64,000 nt of DNA from contig NZ_PGVF01000013.1 in assembly GCF_002860285.1 (NCBI RefSeq), forward strand, positions 62,001 through 126,000, written 5' to 3'. Position 1 is the first letter of the stretch; every line of letters begins with the position of its first letter. The notes under the pieces are model-generated. The model saw only the letters and a program-made list of their open reading frames with translations, searched no databases and had not been told where the DNA came from. Made by a program: the position numbers and the translations under genes. Shown here piece after piece: positions 16,632 to 25,037 of the stretch. Source of the stretch: Bacillus sp. M6-12 (GTDB lineage Bacteria; Bacillota; Bacilli; Bacillales; DSM-1321).

Positions 16632-17609
16632 TTATGCGTTTACCTTTAACTTCTTGAACTCTTCTGTCAGCAGAGGAACTACCTCAAATAGGTCTCCTAC
16701 AATTCCGTAGTCTGCAACCTTGAAAATGTTGGCTTCCGGATCTTTATTGATGGCAACGATAACCTTAGAATTGGACATACCTGCAAGATGCTGGATAGCT
16801 CCTGAAATTCCGCAAGCTATATAGAGGTCAGGAGTTACCACTTTACCTGTCTGGCCAATTTGAAGCGAGTAATCGCAATAATCTGCATCACATGCTCCAC
16901 GGGATGCTCCAACAGCTCCTCCCAATACCTGTGCAAGCTCTTTTAGAGGATTGAATCCGTCAGCGCTCTTTACTCCGCGTCCACCTGCAATAATCACTTT
17001 TGCTTCAGAAAGATCGACACCTTCACTAGCTTTACGGACTACTTCTTTAATAACGGTACGAAGGTCTTTAACTTCAGCTGAAAGTAAAGTTACATCACCT
17101 GAACGGGATTCATCCTTTTCAAGCGGTGCGATATTGTTAGGGCGAATCGTCGCAAAAATCAGGCCATCGGTAATGATTTTCTTTTCAAATGCTTTTCCTG
17201 AGTAAATAGGACGAACGAATACCAGATTGCCTCCGTTTTCCTCAATATCTGTTACGTCAGAAACTAAACCGGAATTCAGCTTGCTAGCAATTCGTGGTGA
17301 AAGATCTTTTCCAAGTGCTGTATGGCCGAAGAAAATCCCTTCAGGTTTTTCAGATTCAACTACAGCCATAAGTGCCTGTGTGAATCCATCGGATGTATAT
17401 TGCTTTAATTTTTCATCTTCTACCGCTACTACACGATCCGCACCGTAGTGAATTAATGATTGGCCTAATGACTGAACACCGTCACCAATTAATACGCCGA
17501 CAACCTCTCCGCCTTCAGCAGCCATTTTTGCCGCTGCAATCGCTTCAAAGGATACATTCCGAAGAGCGCCATCGCGAACCTCTCCCAATACAAGAACTTT
17601 TCTAGACAT
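16632..17609 (-). CDS. etfA: Electron transfer flavoprotein alpha subunit
   Basis: This 325-residue subunit carries the redox FAD that takes electrons from acyl-CoA dehydrogenases. The C-terminal FAD domain shows IIAGGRGVKS (about residue 206), VGASRGACDA, IGQTGKVVTPDLYIACGISGAIQH and VAINKDPEANIFKVADYG. The N-terminal domain pairs with EtfB. The ATG follows an AGGAGG site 40 bases after etfB. It is the last gene of the fatty-acid degradation operon. Confidence 0.97.
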   Translation of the reverse strand: MSRKVLVLGEVRDGALRNVSFEAIAAAKMAAEGGEVVGVLIGDGVQSLGQSLIHYGADRVVAVEDEKLKQYTSDGFTQALMAVVESEKPEGIFFGHTALGKDLSPRIASKLNSGLVSDVTDIEENGGNLVFVRPIYSGKAFEKKIITDGLIFATIRPNNIAPLEKDESRSGDVTLLSAEVKDLRTVIKEVVRKASEGVDLSEAKVIIAGGRGVKSADGFNPLKELAQVLGGAVGASRGACDADYCDYSLQIGQTGKVVTPDLYIACGISGAIQHLAGMSNSKVIVAINKDPEANIFKVADYGIVGDLFEVVPLLTEEFKKLKVNA

Positions 17610-17650
17610 CTATATAACCTCCTGTGCATTTTTAAAAGGATGGATTACGA

Positions 17651-18424
17651 TTAAATTACTTTTGCTTCTGTATGAAGTAATTTAACTAGCTCGGATACCT
17701 GCTGAGGGATATCTCCGCTGAGTACCTTGCCTGCTTCTTTTTTAGGCGGCAGGTAAACTTCAATTGTTTTTGTTTTTGCTTCCACGTCGTCTTCTTCAAG
17801 ATCCAGGTCATCAAGCTCCAATTCTTCAAGCGGTTTCTTCTTCGCTTTCATGATCCCTGGAAGTGAAGGATATCGTGGTTCATTTAAGCCCTGTTGAGCA
17901 GTTACGAGGATTGGAAGAGAAGCGCCTATTACTTCAGAATCCCCTTCAACATCACGGACAACGCTTACATTTTGGCCGTCAATTTCAAGTTTTGTAATTG
18001 TTGTGATATATGGAATATCCAATAACTCAGCAACGCGCGGTCCAACCTGGCCTGACCCGCCGTCAATTGCTACATTGCCGGCAATAATCAAATCTGCTTC
18101 TTTATCCTTCAGGTACTCAGCCAGAATCTTGGCAGTAGAGAACTGATCTCCATTTTCAAGGTCATCCTCGGTGTTGATCAATACAGCCTTGTCTGCTCCC
18201 ATAGCTAGAGCTGTACGAAGCTGCTTTTCTGCTTCTTCGGAACCAACCGTTACTACTGTGACTTCCCCGCCCTGTGCATCGCGGACCGTAATTGCTTCTT
18301 CTACCGCATACTCATCGTATGGATTAATAATAAATTCAGCGCCATCCTCGTTGATTTTCCCGCCAGACAGAGTTATTTTTTCTTCTGTATCAAAGGTCCT
18401 TTTCAGCAATACATAAATATTCAC
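17651..18424 (-). CDS. etfB: Electron transfer flavoprotein beta subunit
   Basis: This 257-residue partner of EtfA holds a structural AMP. It begins IYVLLKRTFDTEEKI and has NPYDEYAVEEAI, ALAMGADKAVLI, AGNVAIDGGSGQVGPRVAELL and VTAQQGLNEPRYPSLPGIMKAKKKP, the recognition loop that docks onto acyl-CoA dehydrogenases. The start is GTG after GGAGGGG. It lies between fadB and etfA in one run. Confidence 0.97.
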   Translation of the reverse strand: MNIYVLLKRTFDTEEKITLSGGKINEDGAEFIINPYDEYAVEEAITVRDAQGGEVTVVTVGSEEAEKQLRTALAMGADKAVLINTEDDLENGDQFSTAKILAEYLKDKEADLIIAGNVAIDGGSGQVGPRVAELLDIPYITTITKLEIDGQNVSVVRDVEGDSEVIGASLPILVTAQQGLNEPRYPSLPGIMKAKKKPLEELELDDLDLEEDDVEAKTKTIEVYLPPKKEAGKVLSGDIPQQVSELVKLLHTEAKVI

Positions 18425-18475
18425 GGGTATTCCCCTCCTAATTAATTTCAGTATACTTAAAATCTATCAACCTAC

Positions 18476-19249
18476 CTAATTTCCTTTAAAGACAGGCTCC
18501 CTTTTTTCCAAAAAAGCGCTGATTCCTTCTTTTGCATCAGCGGAAACGAAAACTTTCCCAAATAACTCTGCTTCCTTTTCAACGCCCTTATAGTAAGATT
18601 CAGGCTTGGAATAGTTCAGCAGCTCGATTGCTGTCTTGATTGCAAGCGGGCTTTTCTTAGCTATTTTAACCGCCAGTTCCTGCGCCTTTGGAAAAAGATC
18701 TTCCTCCGAGTACGCATGGTTGGCCAGGCCATAATGAGCAGCCTGTGTTCCGGTAATCGGCTCGCTGGTAAATAGCATTTCTGCTGCCTTGGCAGGACCA
18801 ACATAGCGCGGCAGCCGCTGTGATCCAGCGAAACCGGGTACAATTCCGAGCTGAAGCTCTGGGAGTCCAAGCTTTGCATTTTCTGTTACAAGCCTGATAT
18901 GGCATGACATTGCCAATTCAAGTCCGCCCCCAAGTGCGGCTCCATGGATAGCGGCAATCACCGGTTTTGGAAAGGTTTCAATTCGTTCGAACAAGTCCTG
19001 GCCTCTTGAGGCCAAGCGTGCAAATTCTTCGCCGCTTTCTATGGTTGTGAATTCCTTGATATCCGCTCCGGCTGAAAAGAATCTTCCTTCACCCTTAAGC
19101 AAAATAACCCTGACAGATTCATTCGATTCGAATTCATCAAAGAGCACTGAAAGCTCTTGCAAAAGTACTGAGGATAATGCATTCGCAGGCGGCTTTTGTA
19201 TGGTTACCTCAGCCACATGCCCCTCGATTGAGTAAGATAAGAATCCCAA
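18476..19249 (-). CDS. fadB: Enoyl-CoA hydratase (FadB type)
   Basis: This 257-residue crotonase-family enzyme hydrates trans-2-enoyl-CoA in beta-oxidation. The oxyanion-hole loops are FFSAGADIKEF (about residues 57-67) and AAIHGAALGGGLELAMSC. Both catalytic glutamates of true hydratases are present, in GGGLELAMSC and LPELQLGIVPG. The start is TTG with a GAGGGGGG site. It follows fadR by about 86 bases and precedes etfB, as in the B. subtilis lcfA operon. Confidence 0.93.
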   Translation of the reverse strand: MGFLSYSIEGHVAEVTIQKPPANALSSVLLQELSVLFDEFESNESVRVILLKGEGRFFSAGADIKEFTTIESGEEFARLASRGQDLFERIETFPKPVIAAIHGAALGGGLELAMSCHIRLVTENAKLGLPELQLGIVPGFAGSQRLPRYVGPAKAAEMLFTSEPITGTQAAHYGLANHAYSEEDLFPKAQELAVKIAKKSPLAIKTAIELLNYSKPESYYKGVEKEAELFGKVFVSADAKEGISAFLEKREPVFKGN

Positions 19250-19304
19250 ATTTATACCCCCCTCTAGTTTTGTTAAATCGAAAACTCTTCTTTTATGTAG
19301 AACA

Positions 19305-19328
19305 GGATGGGCGGCCAGTTTCCCATCC
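19305..19328. other. Hairpin in the fadR-fadB intercistronic gap
   Basis: GGATGGG (19305-19311) pairs with CCCATCC (19322-19328). No T run follows on the minus strand, so it may slow, process or stabilise the message more than end it. Confidence 0.4.
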
Positions 19329-19335
19329 CTATGCC

Positions 19336-19920
19336 CTAGCTGCGGCCGCAGCCGCCAACTAAGATCTGATGCACTTGCTTTGCCAGGTCGGTCAAGCTAT
19401 ATTTTTGCTCATTCATGACCCATGTGGTGGCAATTTCATCTATCGTCCCGAAGACCGTCTGCCTTGCCAGCCTAAGATTTAGATCCGGGCGGAATTCCCC
19501 GCTGGAGATTCCTTCCGTGATAATTTGGTCGATAAGATTTAAATAACCCCGCAGCACTTCATTTATCCTGTGCCTTAGCTCTTTATTGGACTGCCTTAAT
19601 TCAAGCTGAGTCACAATGGCTAAATGGCGATCTTCAGAAAGAATCTCAAAATGTTTTTCGATTAACACTAATAATTTCTGCGTTGCCGCGTCTTTTCCTT
19701 TAATTTCTTCTTCAATTTTTTCAACAAAGTAACCCATTTTTTCATGAAACAAGGAGATCAGGATATCTTCTTTATTTTTAAAATAAAGATAAATTGTTCC
19801 GTCGGCAACGCCTGCTTGCTTTGCAATCCTTGAAACCTGTGCCTGGTGATAGCCATTTTCAGCAATGACAATAACTGCTGCGTCAATAATTTGTTTATAT
19901 TTTGGTCTATTTTTCTTCAA
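19336..19920 (-). CDS. fadR: Fatty-acid degradation repressor FadR (TetR family)
   Basis: This 194-residue TetR-type repressor has the helix-turn-helix IIDAAVIVIAENGYHQAQVSRIAKQAGVADGTIYLYFKNKEDIL at its N-terminus and a ligand domain that would bind long-chain acyl-CoA. Bacillus FadR represses beta-oxidation genes and lets go when acyl-CoA binds. The TTG at 19920 was chosen because GTAGAGGAG is eight bases upstream and it gives the usual length; an ATG at 19962 has no site. A perfect FadR operator (19944-19961) lies just upstream, so it should repress itself and the genes behind it. Confidence 0.95.
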   Translation of the reverse strand: MKKNRPKYKQIIDAAVIVIAENGYHQAQVSRIAKQAGVADGTIYLYFKNKEDILISLFHEKMGYFVEKIEEEIKGKDAATQKLLVLIEKHFEILSEDRHLAIVTQLELRQSNKELRHRINEVLRGYLNLIDQIITEGISSGEFRPDLNLRLARQTVFGTIDEIATTWVMNEQKYSLTDLAKQVHQILVGGCGRS

Positions 19921-19943
19921 TGATAAAGCTCCTCTACAGAAAA

Positions 19944-19961
19944 TGAATGAACCATCATTCA
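19944..19961. promoter_or_regulatory. FadR operator of fadR
   Basis: TGAATGAaccaTCATTCA is a perfect 7-4-7 palindrome matching the Bacillus FadR box. It lies between the -10 element and the start codon. Confidence 0.88.
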
Positions 19962-19968
19962 TAATTTA

Positions 19969-19997
19969 ATGATAAGCTGACACATTATTTCTGTCAA
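19969..19997 (-). promoter_or_regulatory. Sigma-A promoter of fadR-fadB-etfBA
   Basis: TTGACA (19992-19997) and TATCAT (19969-19974) are 17 bases apart, directly ahead of the FadR operator. Confidence 0.8.
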
Positions 19998-20125
19998 GAA
20001 AAAACTGCTATTCGGAGGCGTACCACCAGTATCAGATCGGCTACGGCTTGTATTGATATTAGGAACTTATCCCATTTTTTTATTTTAACCATTTGGGCGC
20101 AAGCATGTCCAGTAACACTCAAAAA

Positions 20126-20150
20126 CCTGAGCCAGATTTATGGCTCGGGG
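20126..20150 (-). terminator. Terminator of lcfA
   Basis: CCTGAGCC pairs with GGCTCGGGG around an eight-base loop, and five T follow on the minus strand. It separates lcfA from fadR. Confidence 0.7.
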
Positions 20151-20159
20151 AAAATATTT

Positions 20160-21854
20160 TTAGGCTTCTTTTCTTTCATCAATCTTTTGTTTTTCCTCAT
20201 CGACAAGTGCCCGCCGCAGAATTTTTCCGACAGCCGTTTTTGGCAATTCATTTCTGAATTCATATAAACGCGGGACTTTATAAGCAGCCAAATGCTTTCT
20301 TGCAAACTGATTCAGTTCTTCCTCAGTTACTTTGGCCCCTTCTTTCAGAACAATATAAGCTTTAACGGTTTCCCCCCGATAAGGATCCGGGATTCCCGCC
20401 ACAACAAGCTCTTGTATGTCTTTGTGTTCGTAAAGCACTTCTTCAATTTCACGAGGATAAATGTTATACCCTCCCGCTATGATCATATCCTTTTTCCGGT
20501 CAACCACATAAAAATAGCCGTCTTCATCCATATATCCGATGTCTCCTGTTAAAAACCACCCATTTCTGAACGACTGTTCCGTATCATCTGGCCTGTTCCA
20601 ATACCCTTTCATTACCTGCGGCCCTTTTATACCTATTTCCCCTATTTCTTTAGGCGGCAATGGCTCTCCCGTTTCGGCAGATATGATGGCCGCCTCTGTA
20701 TCTGGCCACGGAACGCCAATGCTTCCTTTTATCCTCGGGCGGTCCCAGACAAAATTAGCATGTGTAACAGGAGAGGTTTCTGTAAGTCCGTAACCTTCTA
20801 CTAGTTTCCCGCCGGTTACTTCTTCAAATCTTTGCTGAATTTCAAGAGGCAGAGGTGCAGATCCGCTTATGCAAGCATCAATTGATGACAAATCATACTT
20901 TTTCAAATCCGGATGGTTCAATAATGCGATATAAATCGTTGGAGCACCCGGGAAAAGTGTAGGGCGCTGCTTTTGGATTGTTTTTAATGCTGTTTCTGCG
21001 TCGAATTTGGGAAGCAGGATCATTTTATTCCCCTGCATAATCGATAAGAACATTACAGTTGTCATTCCATACACATGGAAAAAAGGAATGATGCCAAGTA
21101 CGCTTTCTTTTCCCTTGTGTCCTTTATACAGCCAGGCAGCGCACATTTTGGCATTTGAAACAAGGTTTTTATGTGTCAGCATGACTCCCTTTGGAAAACC
21201 GGTAGTCCCCCCTGTATATTGAAGTACTGCAAGATCATTTTCAAAATCAGACGAAAGTTCTATTTCTTCCGGAACAGCACCTTTTAGAATTTCATTAAGC
21301 AAGTGATTGCTGCCGCTATGTTCAACATTCACTGTTATACCATACTGTTTTTTCTGGATAAACGGATATATCAAGTTCTTTGGGAATGGCAGGAAGTCTT
21401 TGATAGCGGTTACAATAATATGCTCCAGCTTAGTTGCCGGCATAACCTTCGATGCACGGGGATACAAAATATCCATCGTTACAATAATCTTTGCACCCGA
21501 ATCCTTCATCTGGTATTCAAGTTCGCGTTCCATATAAAGCGGATTGGTAGGTACAACTACACCGCCAGCAAGCATCGTCCCAAAAAAAGTAATGACTGAT
21601 TGCGGACAGTTTGGCAGCATGATTGCTACCCGGTCTCCTTTTTCAAGACCAAGCTGTTTTAGATATGCAGCAAATTTCAGCGCGGAATGGTAGACTTCCT
21701 TGAACGTTAGTTTCTTCCCCATGAAATGTATAGAAGTCTGTTCAGGAAACTGCTCGGCCGCTTCTTTCAAAAATGCTGGCAGCGGAGTTTCTCCATAAGA
21801 AAGCTCATGAGGAATTTCCGATGGGTATAATGCTAGCCAGGGTTTTTGATCCAA
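20160..21854 (-). CDS. lcfA: Long-chain fatty acid-CoA ligase
   Basis: This 564-residue AMP-forming acyl-CoA synthetase activates fatty acids for beta-oxidation. It has the P-loop-like LQYTGGTTGFPKG (about residues 211-223), the linker VEGYGLTETSPVTH (about 353-366), the hinge GWFLTGDIGYMDEDGYFYVV, RKKDMIIAGGYNIYPREIEEVL with the substrate gate, and the catalytic lysine in PKTAVGKILRRAL. The start is TTG after GGGAGGG. In B. subtilis it heads the operon with fadR; here a terminator and a second promoter lie between them. No clear FadR box was found upstream of it. Confidence 0.95.
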   Translation of the reverse strand: MDQKPWLALYPSEIPHELSYGETPLPAFLKEAAEQFPEQTSIHFMGKKLTFKEVYHSALKFAAYLKQLGLEKGDRVAIMLPNCPQSVITFFGTMLAGGVVVPTNPLYMERELEYQMKDSGAKIIVTMDILYPRASKVMPATKLEHIIVTAIKDFLPFPKNLIYPFIQKKQYGITVNVEHSGSNHLLNEILKGAVPEEIELSSDFENDLAVLQYTGGTTGFPKGVMLTHKNLVSNAKMCAAWLYKGHKGKESVLGIIPFFHVYGMTTVMFLSIMQGNKMILLPKFDAETALKTIQKQRPTLFPGAPTIYIALLNHPDLKKYDLSSIDACISGSAPLPLEIQQRFEEVTGGKLVEGYGLTETSPVTHANFVWDRPRIKGSIGVPWPDTEAAIISAETGEPLPPKEIGEIGIKGPQVMKGYWNRPDDTEQSFRNGWFLTGDIGYMDEDGYFYVVDRKKDMIIAGGYNIYPREIEEVLYEHKDIQELVVAGIPDPYRGETVKAYIVLKEGAKVTEEELNQFARKHLAAYKVPRLYEFRNELPKTAVGKILRRALVDEEKQKIDERKEA

Positions 21855-21979
21855 TAATTTTCCCTCCCTTTTCTTTGTTAAAAATTCAAACTATTCAATT
21901 TAATTATATTATACTTAAACTGCATTATACAATGACTAACAATTTCATCATTGCAAAATGCATGGTACGATAGACCCGA

Positions 21980-22022
21980 CAAAAAAAGCACCCGGCCAAG
22001 AGAAAATCTTTGACAAGGTGCT
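21980..22022 (-). terminator. Terminator of the yshE small-ORF end
   Basis: AGCACC (21987-21992) pairs with GGTGCT (22017-22022), with an inner CCAAGA/TCTTTG-type extension, and seven T follow on the minus strand. Confidence 0.8.
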
Positions 22023-22119
22023 TCCATACTTTTAACAGGCCTGCTGATATTTTTTCCTAAAAAAACTCAGGCCGGAAATCCATTAGTTCGGCAAACTCGT
22101 TAAGCTAGAAAATGCTTTT

Positions 22120-22200
22120 TTAAAAGAAAACCATATAAATTATACCTACCAGCAGGAATACTGCACATAAACCAAGGAGTACCTTTGCGAGTGTTTCCAA
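22120..22200 (-). CDS. 26-residue putative membrane peptide downstream of yshE
   Basis: A TTG at 22200 begins METLAKVLLGLCAVFLLVGI and ends IYMVFF, then TAA. The peptide is one hydrophobic helix with an acidic residue and a lysine before it, so it should be membrane-embedded. AGGAGAGG lies 8 bases or so upstream. It follows yshE by 17 bases and is ahead of the terminator at 21980-22022, so it is probably co-transcribed with yshE. No family was recognised. The coding claim rests on the ribosome binding site, operon position and composition. Confidence 0.6.
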   Translation of the reverse strand: METLAKVLLGLCAVFLLVGIIYMVFF

Positions 22201-22217
22201 ATCTAAAACCTCTCCTA

Positions 22218-22625
22218 TTATGAGATACCTGCACCGATCACAAAGGATAGCCCGACAGAAATCATCAGTGATATTAAACCAACGGCACGGTTATCTTTTT
22301 CTATTTCTTTATCAATTTTAAAACCTGGTGTTAGAAATTCAAAAATAAAATAACTGGCTAACAAAAGGATAAATCCAAAAATCCCCCAGCTTATCATCGA
22401 CAATAAAGAATTGTGCTGCAGGATTGAATGAGTAAAAATATTGGCTATGCCAAATATTTTTCCGCCTGTTGCCATTGCTACAGCCAAATTTCCCTTTTTA
22501 ATTTCTTCCCAGTTCTTATACTTTGTCACCAGCTCGAAGACGGCAAGAAAAACCACGATGAAAAGGATGACGACGCTATAATTAGCAGCAGTATTCACGA
22601 ACTCATTTTCCCAAAAGTTCTTCAT
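22218..22625 (-). CDS. yshE: DUF350 membrane protein YshE
   Basis: This 135-residue protein has four predicted membrane helices (about residues 15-35, 50-72, 78-98 and 112-134), with NLAVAMATGGKIFGIANIF in the second and DNRAVGLISL ahead of the last. These are the repeated polar-glycine patterns of the DUF350 family. B. subtilis YshE stands at the same place behind mutSB. The function is unknown. The gene begins 16 bases after mutSB and is probably part of the zapA-cvpA-polX-mutSB-yshE run. Confidence 0.85.
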   Translation of the reverse strand: MKNFWENEFVNTAANYSVVILFIVVFLAVFELVTKYKNWEEIKKGNLAVAMATGGKIFGIANIFTHSILQHNSLLSMISWGIFGFILLLASYFIFEFLTPGFKIDKEIEKDNRAVGLISLMISVGLSFVIGAGIS

Positions 22626-22641
22626 AAGGTTAGCTCCCGAT

Positions 22642-24996
22642 TTATTTAAACTCTACAACCGTCACACCTGATCCGCCTTCTCCCGCTTCCCCGAAGCGTA
22701 TCTTTTTCACGGAGCGGTGATTTCGCAAATACTCCTGGACACCCTGTCTTAGCGCACCAGTGCCTTTGCCGTGAATGATGGAAACACGCGGGTAGCCAGC
22801 CAGCAGAGCATCATCAATATACTTTTCCACCCTGGAAAGGGCATTTTCAAATCTTTCTCCCCTTAAATCGAGTTCCAGGCTGACGTGGTAGTCCTTTCCG
22901 CGGACTGTAGCAAGGTGCTTCGTTTCCTTCGGCTTTTGGCTTTTTATATATTGGAGGTCTCGTTCTTTGACCTTCATTTTCATAATGCCCATTTGAACCT
23001 GCCACTCGTCTGATGAAACTTTCTCGACTAAGTGTCCTTTTTGGTTAAAGGTAATAACCTTGACCTCATCACCCGGCTGCCATTCGCGTTTTTCAGGTGC
23101 TGCAGCAGCTTTTTTCGACTTTTTCACAGCCGGTGCAGATTCTTCAATCCGCCTGCGCGCTTCGATTAGTTCATGCTCCTTCACTTCAGCATTTTTTTCA
23201 AGGGCGAGTTTTCTTAATTCACTAATTACTTCTTCAGCTTCACGTTTTGCTTTTTCAACAATTTCTGCTGCTTCCCGTGCAGCTTTGTCAATCAGCGAAT
23301 CTTTTTCTTCATAATATTCCATAACCTGTTTTTGAAGGTCTTTATGAAGTTTTTCCGACTGCTTCAGATAATCGTTTGCATCTTCCCGCGCCTCTTCTGC
23401 CTTCTTCCGGCTCTCTTCCAGGGAAGCAATCATATTCTCTACTTTATTTGTATCTGCCCCAATATAGCCTCGAGCTATGTCAATTACCGAATCGCTCAGC
23501 CCCAGCCGCTTTGATATTTCAAACGCATTGCTTCGGCCGGGTACCCCGATTAATAAGCGGTACGTAGGGCTAAGTGTCTCAATGTCAAATTCCACACTCG
23601 CATTAATAACTCCCGGGCGATTATAGCCATACGCCTTAAGCTCCGGATAGTGCGTTGTCGCGATAACTCTGGCCCCTCTTTTATAGACCTCGTCAAGAAT
23701 GGAAATAGCAAGTGCCGCCCCTTCCTGGGGATCAGTTCCTGCACCCAGTTCATCAAAAAGCACAAGGCTATCATGGTCCATGCGCTTTAAAATATCAACA
23801 ATGTTAACCATATGGGAGGAGAAGGTACTCAAGCTCTGCTCGATAGACTGTTCATCGCCAATATCTGCATATACAGAACGGAAAACAGCGGCCTCTGAAC
23901 CTTCCATTACTGGTATTTGCAATCCGGCCTGGACCATTAGCGTACATAGGCCGATCGTTTTAAGCGTGACTGTTTTACCGCCAGTGTTCGGTCCGGTTAT
24001 AACGATTGTCGTAAAGTCGTCACCTAGAAAAATATCGTTCGCTACCACTACTTCTGGTGGGATTAGCGGATGCTTCGCCTTAAGAAGCTTCACCCTGCCT
24101 TCATTATTAAGCAGCGGCTTTGAAGCCTTTAGTTTTTTTGCATATTTCGCCTTGGCGAACATAAAATCAAGCTGGGCAAGCACTTTGACATTCTGCAGCA
24201 GCTCATGGGTTTGTTCCCCGACTGCTGCTGACAGTCCGATTAATATCCGTTCTATTTCCTGCTGTTCCAGAACCCGTGTTTCTTGAAGCACATTATTAAG
24301 CTGGATAATAACCTGCGGCTCAATAAACAAAGTTTGGCCGGACGATGATTGGTCATGAATTATCCCCCCATATGAGCTTCGGTATTCTTGTTTAACAGGA
24401 ATAACAAAGCGGTCATTACGGATCGTAATAATTGCATCAGACAGCATCTTTTGGGCATTAGAGGAACGGATCATGCTTTCAAGCTTTTCTCTTACTCTTG
24501 CTTCATTCGTTCGCAGCTGATTGCGAAGAGTCCTCAGCTTATCGCTTGCCGAATCCATTACTTCGCCATTTTCACTTATAGCATTATTAATTAACCGCTG
24601 CAAATCCTGCTGCGGGGTAAATGCGTTCATGTATTCTGCAATAAACGGCAGTTCATGGCCATCCTCAAGCAATTCTCCGATAAAGCGCTCCAGCACCCTG
24701 CCTGCCCGAATGGTGCTGGAAATCTCCATTAGCTCCCCGGGACTCAGCATTCCGCCGATTTGCGCCCTTTTTGCATGCGGCCTTATATCAAAAATCCCGC
24801 CGAGCGGAACGTTCCCCCGCAAGCGGAAGGCCTTTGCTGCCTCATCCGTTTCTCCCTGCCATTTCACAACTTCATCAAAATCGACAGATGGTTCAAGCTG
24901 CTGGGCTTTTTCCTTCCCTATTGAAGAGGAGGCAAATGTAAGCAGCTGTTCTTTAATTTTATGAAATTCTAGCGTTCGCATTGCTTTATTATGCAT
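22642..24996 (-). CDS. mutSB: MutS2 family ATPase/endonuclease
   Basis: This 784-residue MutS2 protein lacks the mismatch-reading domains of MutS. It has a core and clamp region (1-280), the ABC-type ATPase with Walker [17 protein letters not shown] (about residue 335), Walker [14 protein letters not shown] and the H-loop [14 protein letters not shown], a charged coiled coil (about 510-640), a KOW-like stretch ([20 protein letters not shown]) and a C-terminal Smr nuclease domain ([26 protein letters not shown]). Members limit recombination and, in Bacillus, rescue collided ribosomes. Length is as usual for Bacillus. Confidence 0.96.
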   Translation of the reverse strand: MHNKAMRTLEFHKIKEQLLTFASSSIGKEKAQQLEPSVDFDEVVKWQGETDEAAKAFRLRGNVPLGGIFDIRPHAKRAQIGGMLSPGELMEISSTIRAGRVLERFIGELLEDGHELPFIAEYMNAFTPQQDLQRLINNAISENGEVMDSASDKLRTLRNQLRTNEARVREKLESMIRSSNAQKMLSDAIITIRNDRFVIPVKQEYRSSYGGIIHDQSSSGQTLFIEPQVIIQLNNVLQETRVLEQQEIERILIGLSAAVGEQTHELLQNVKVLAQLDFMFAKAKYAKKLKASKPLLNNEGRVKLLKAKHPLIPPEVVVANDIFLGDDFTTIVITGPNTGGKTVTLKTIGLCTLMVQAGLQIPVMEGSEAAVFRSVYADIGDEQSIEQSLSTFSSHMVNIVDILKRMDHDSLVLFDELGAGTDPQEGAALAISILDEVYKRGARVIATTHYPELKAYGYNRPGVINASVEFDIETLSPTYRLLIGVPGRSNAFEISKRLGLSDSVIDIARGYIGADTNKVENMIASLEESRKKAEEAREDANDYLKQSEKLHKDLQKQVMEYYEEKDSLIDKAAREAAEIVEKAKREAEEVISELRKLALEKNAEVKEHELIEARRRIEESAPAVKKSKKAAAAPEKREWQPGDEVKVITFNQKGHLVEKVSSDEWQVQMGIMKMKVKERDLQYIKSQKPKETKHLATVRGKDYHVSLELDLRGERFENALSRVEKYIDDALLAGYPRVSIIHGKGTGALRQGVQEYLRNHRSVKKIRFGEAGEGGSGVTVVEFK

Positions 24997-25037
24997 GGAG
25001 TAAGTACCTCCTTAATTAGCCTGTATACTCCGGAAGC

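Noticed and set aside
21855-21960. FadR operator in front of lcfA
   Set aside because: Only a loose CAATGA...TCATTG pair with a 12-base spacer was found; this does not fit the 7-4-7 pattern seen at fadR.
22438-22649. Plus-strand frames over yshE and many other plus-strand frames over minus-strand genes
   Set aside because: They lack ribosome binding sites and family motifs and lie wholly opposite genes with clear homology.
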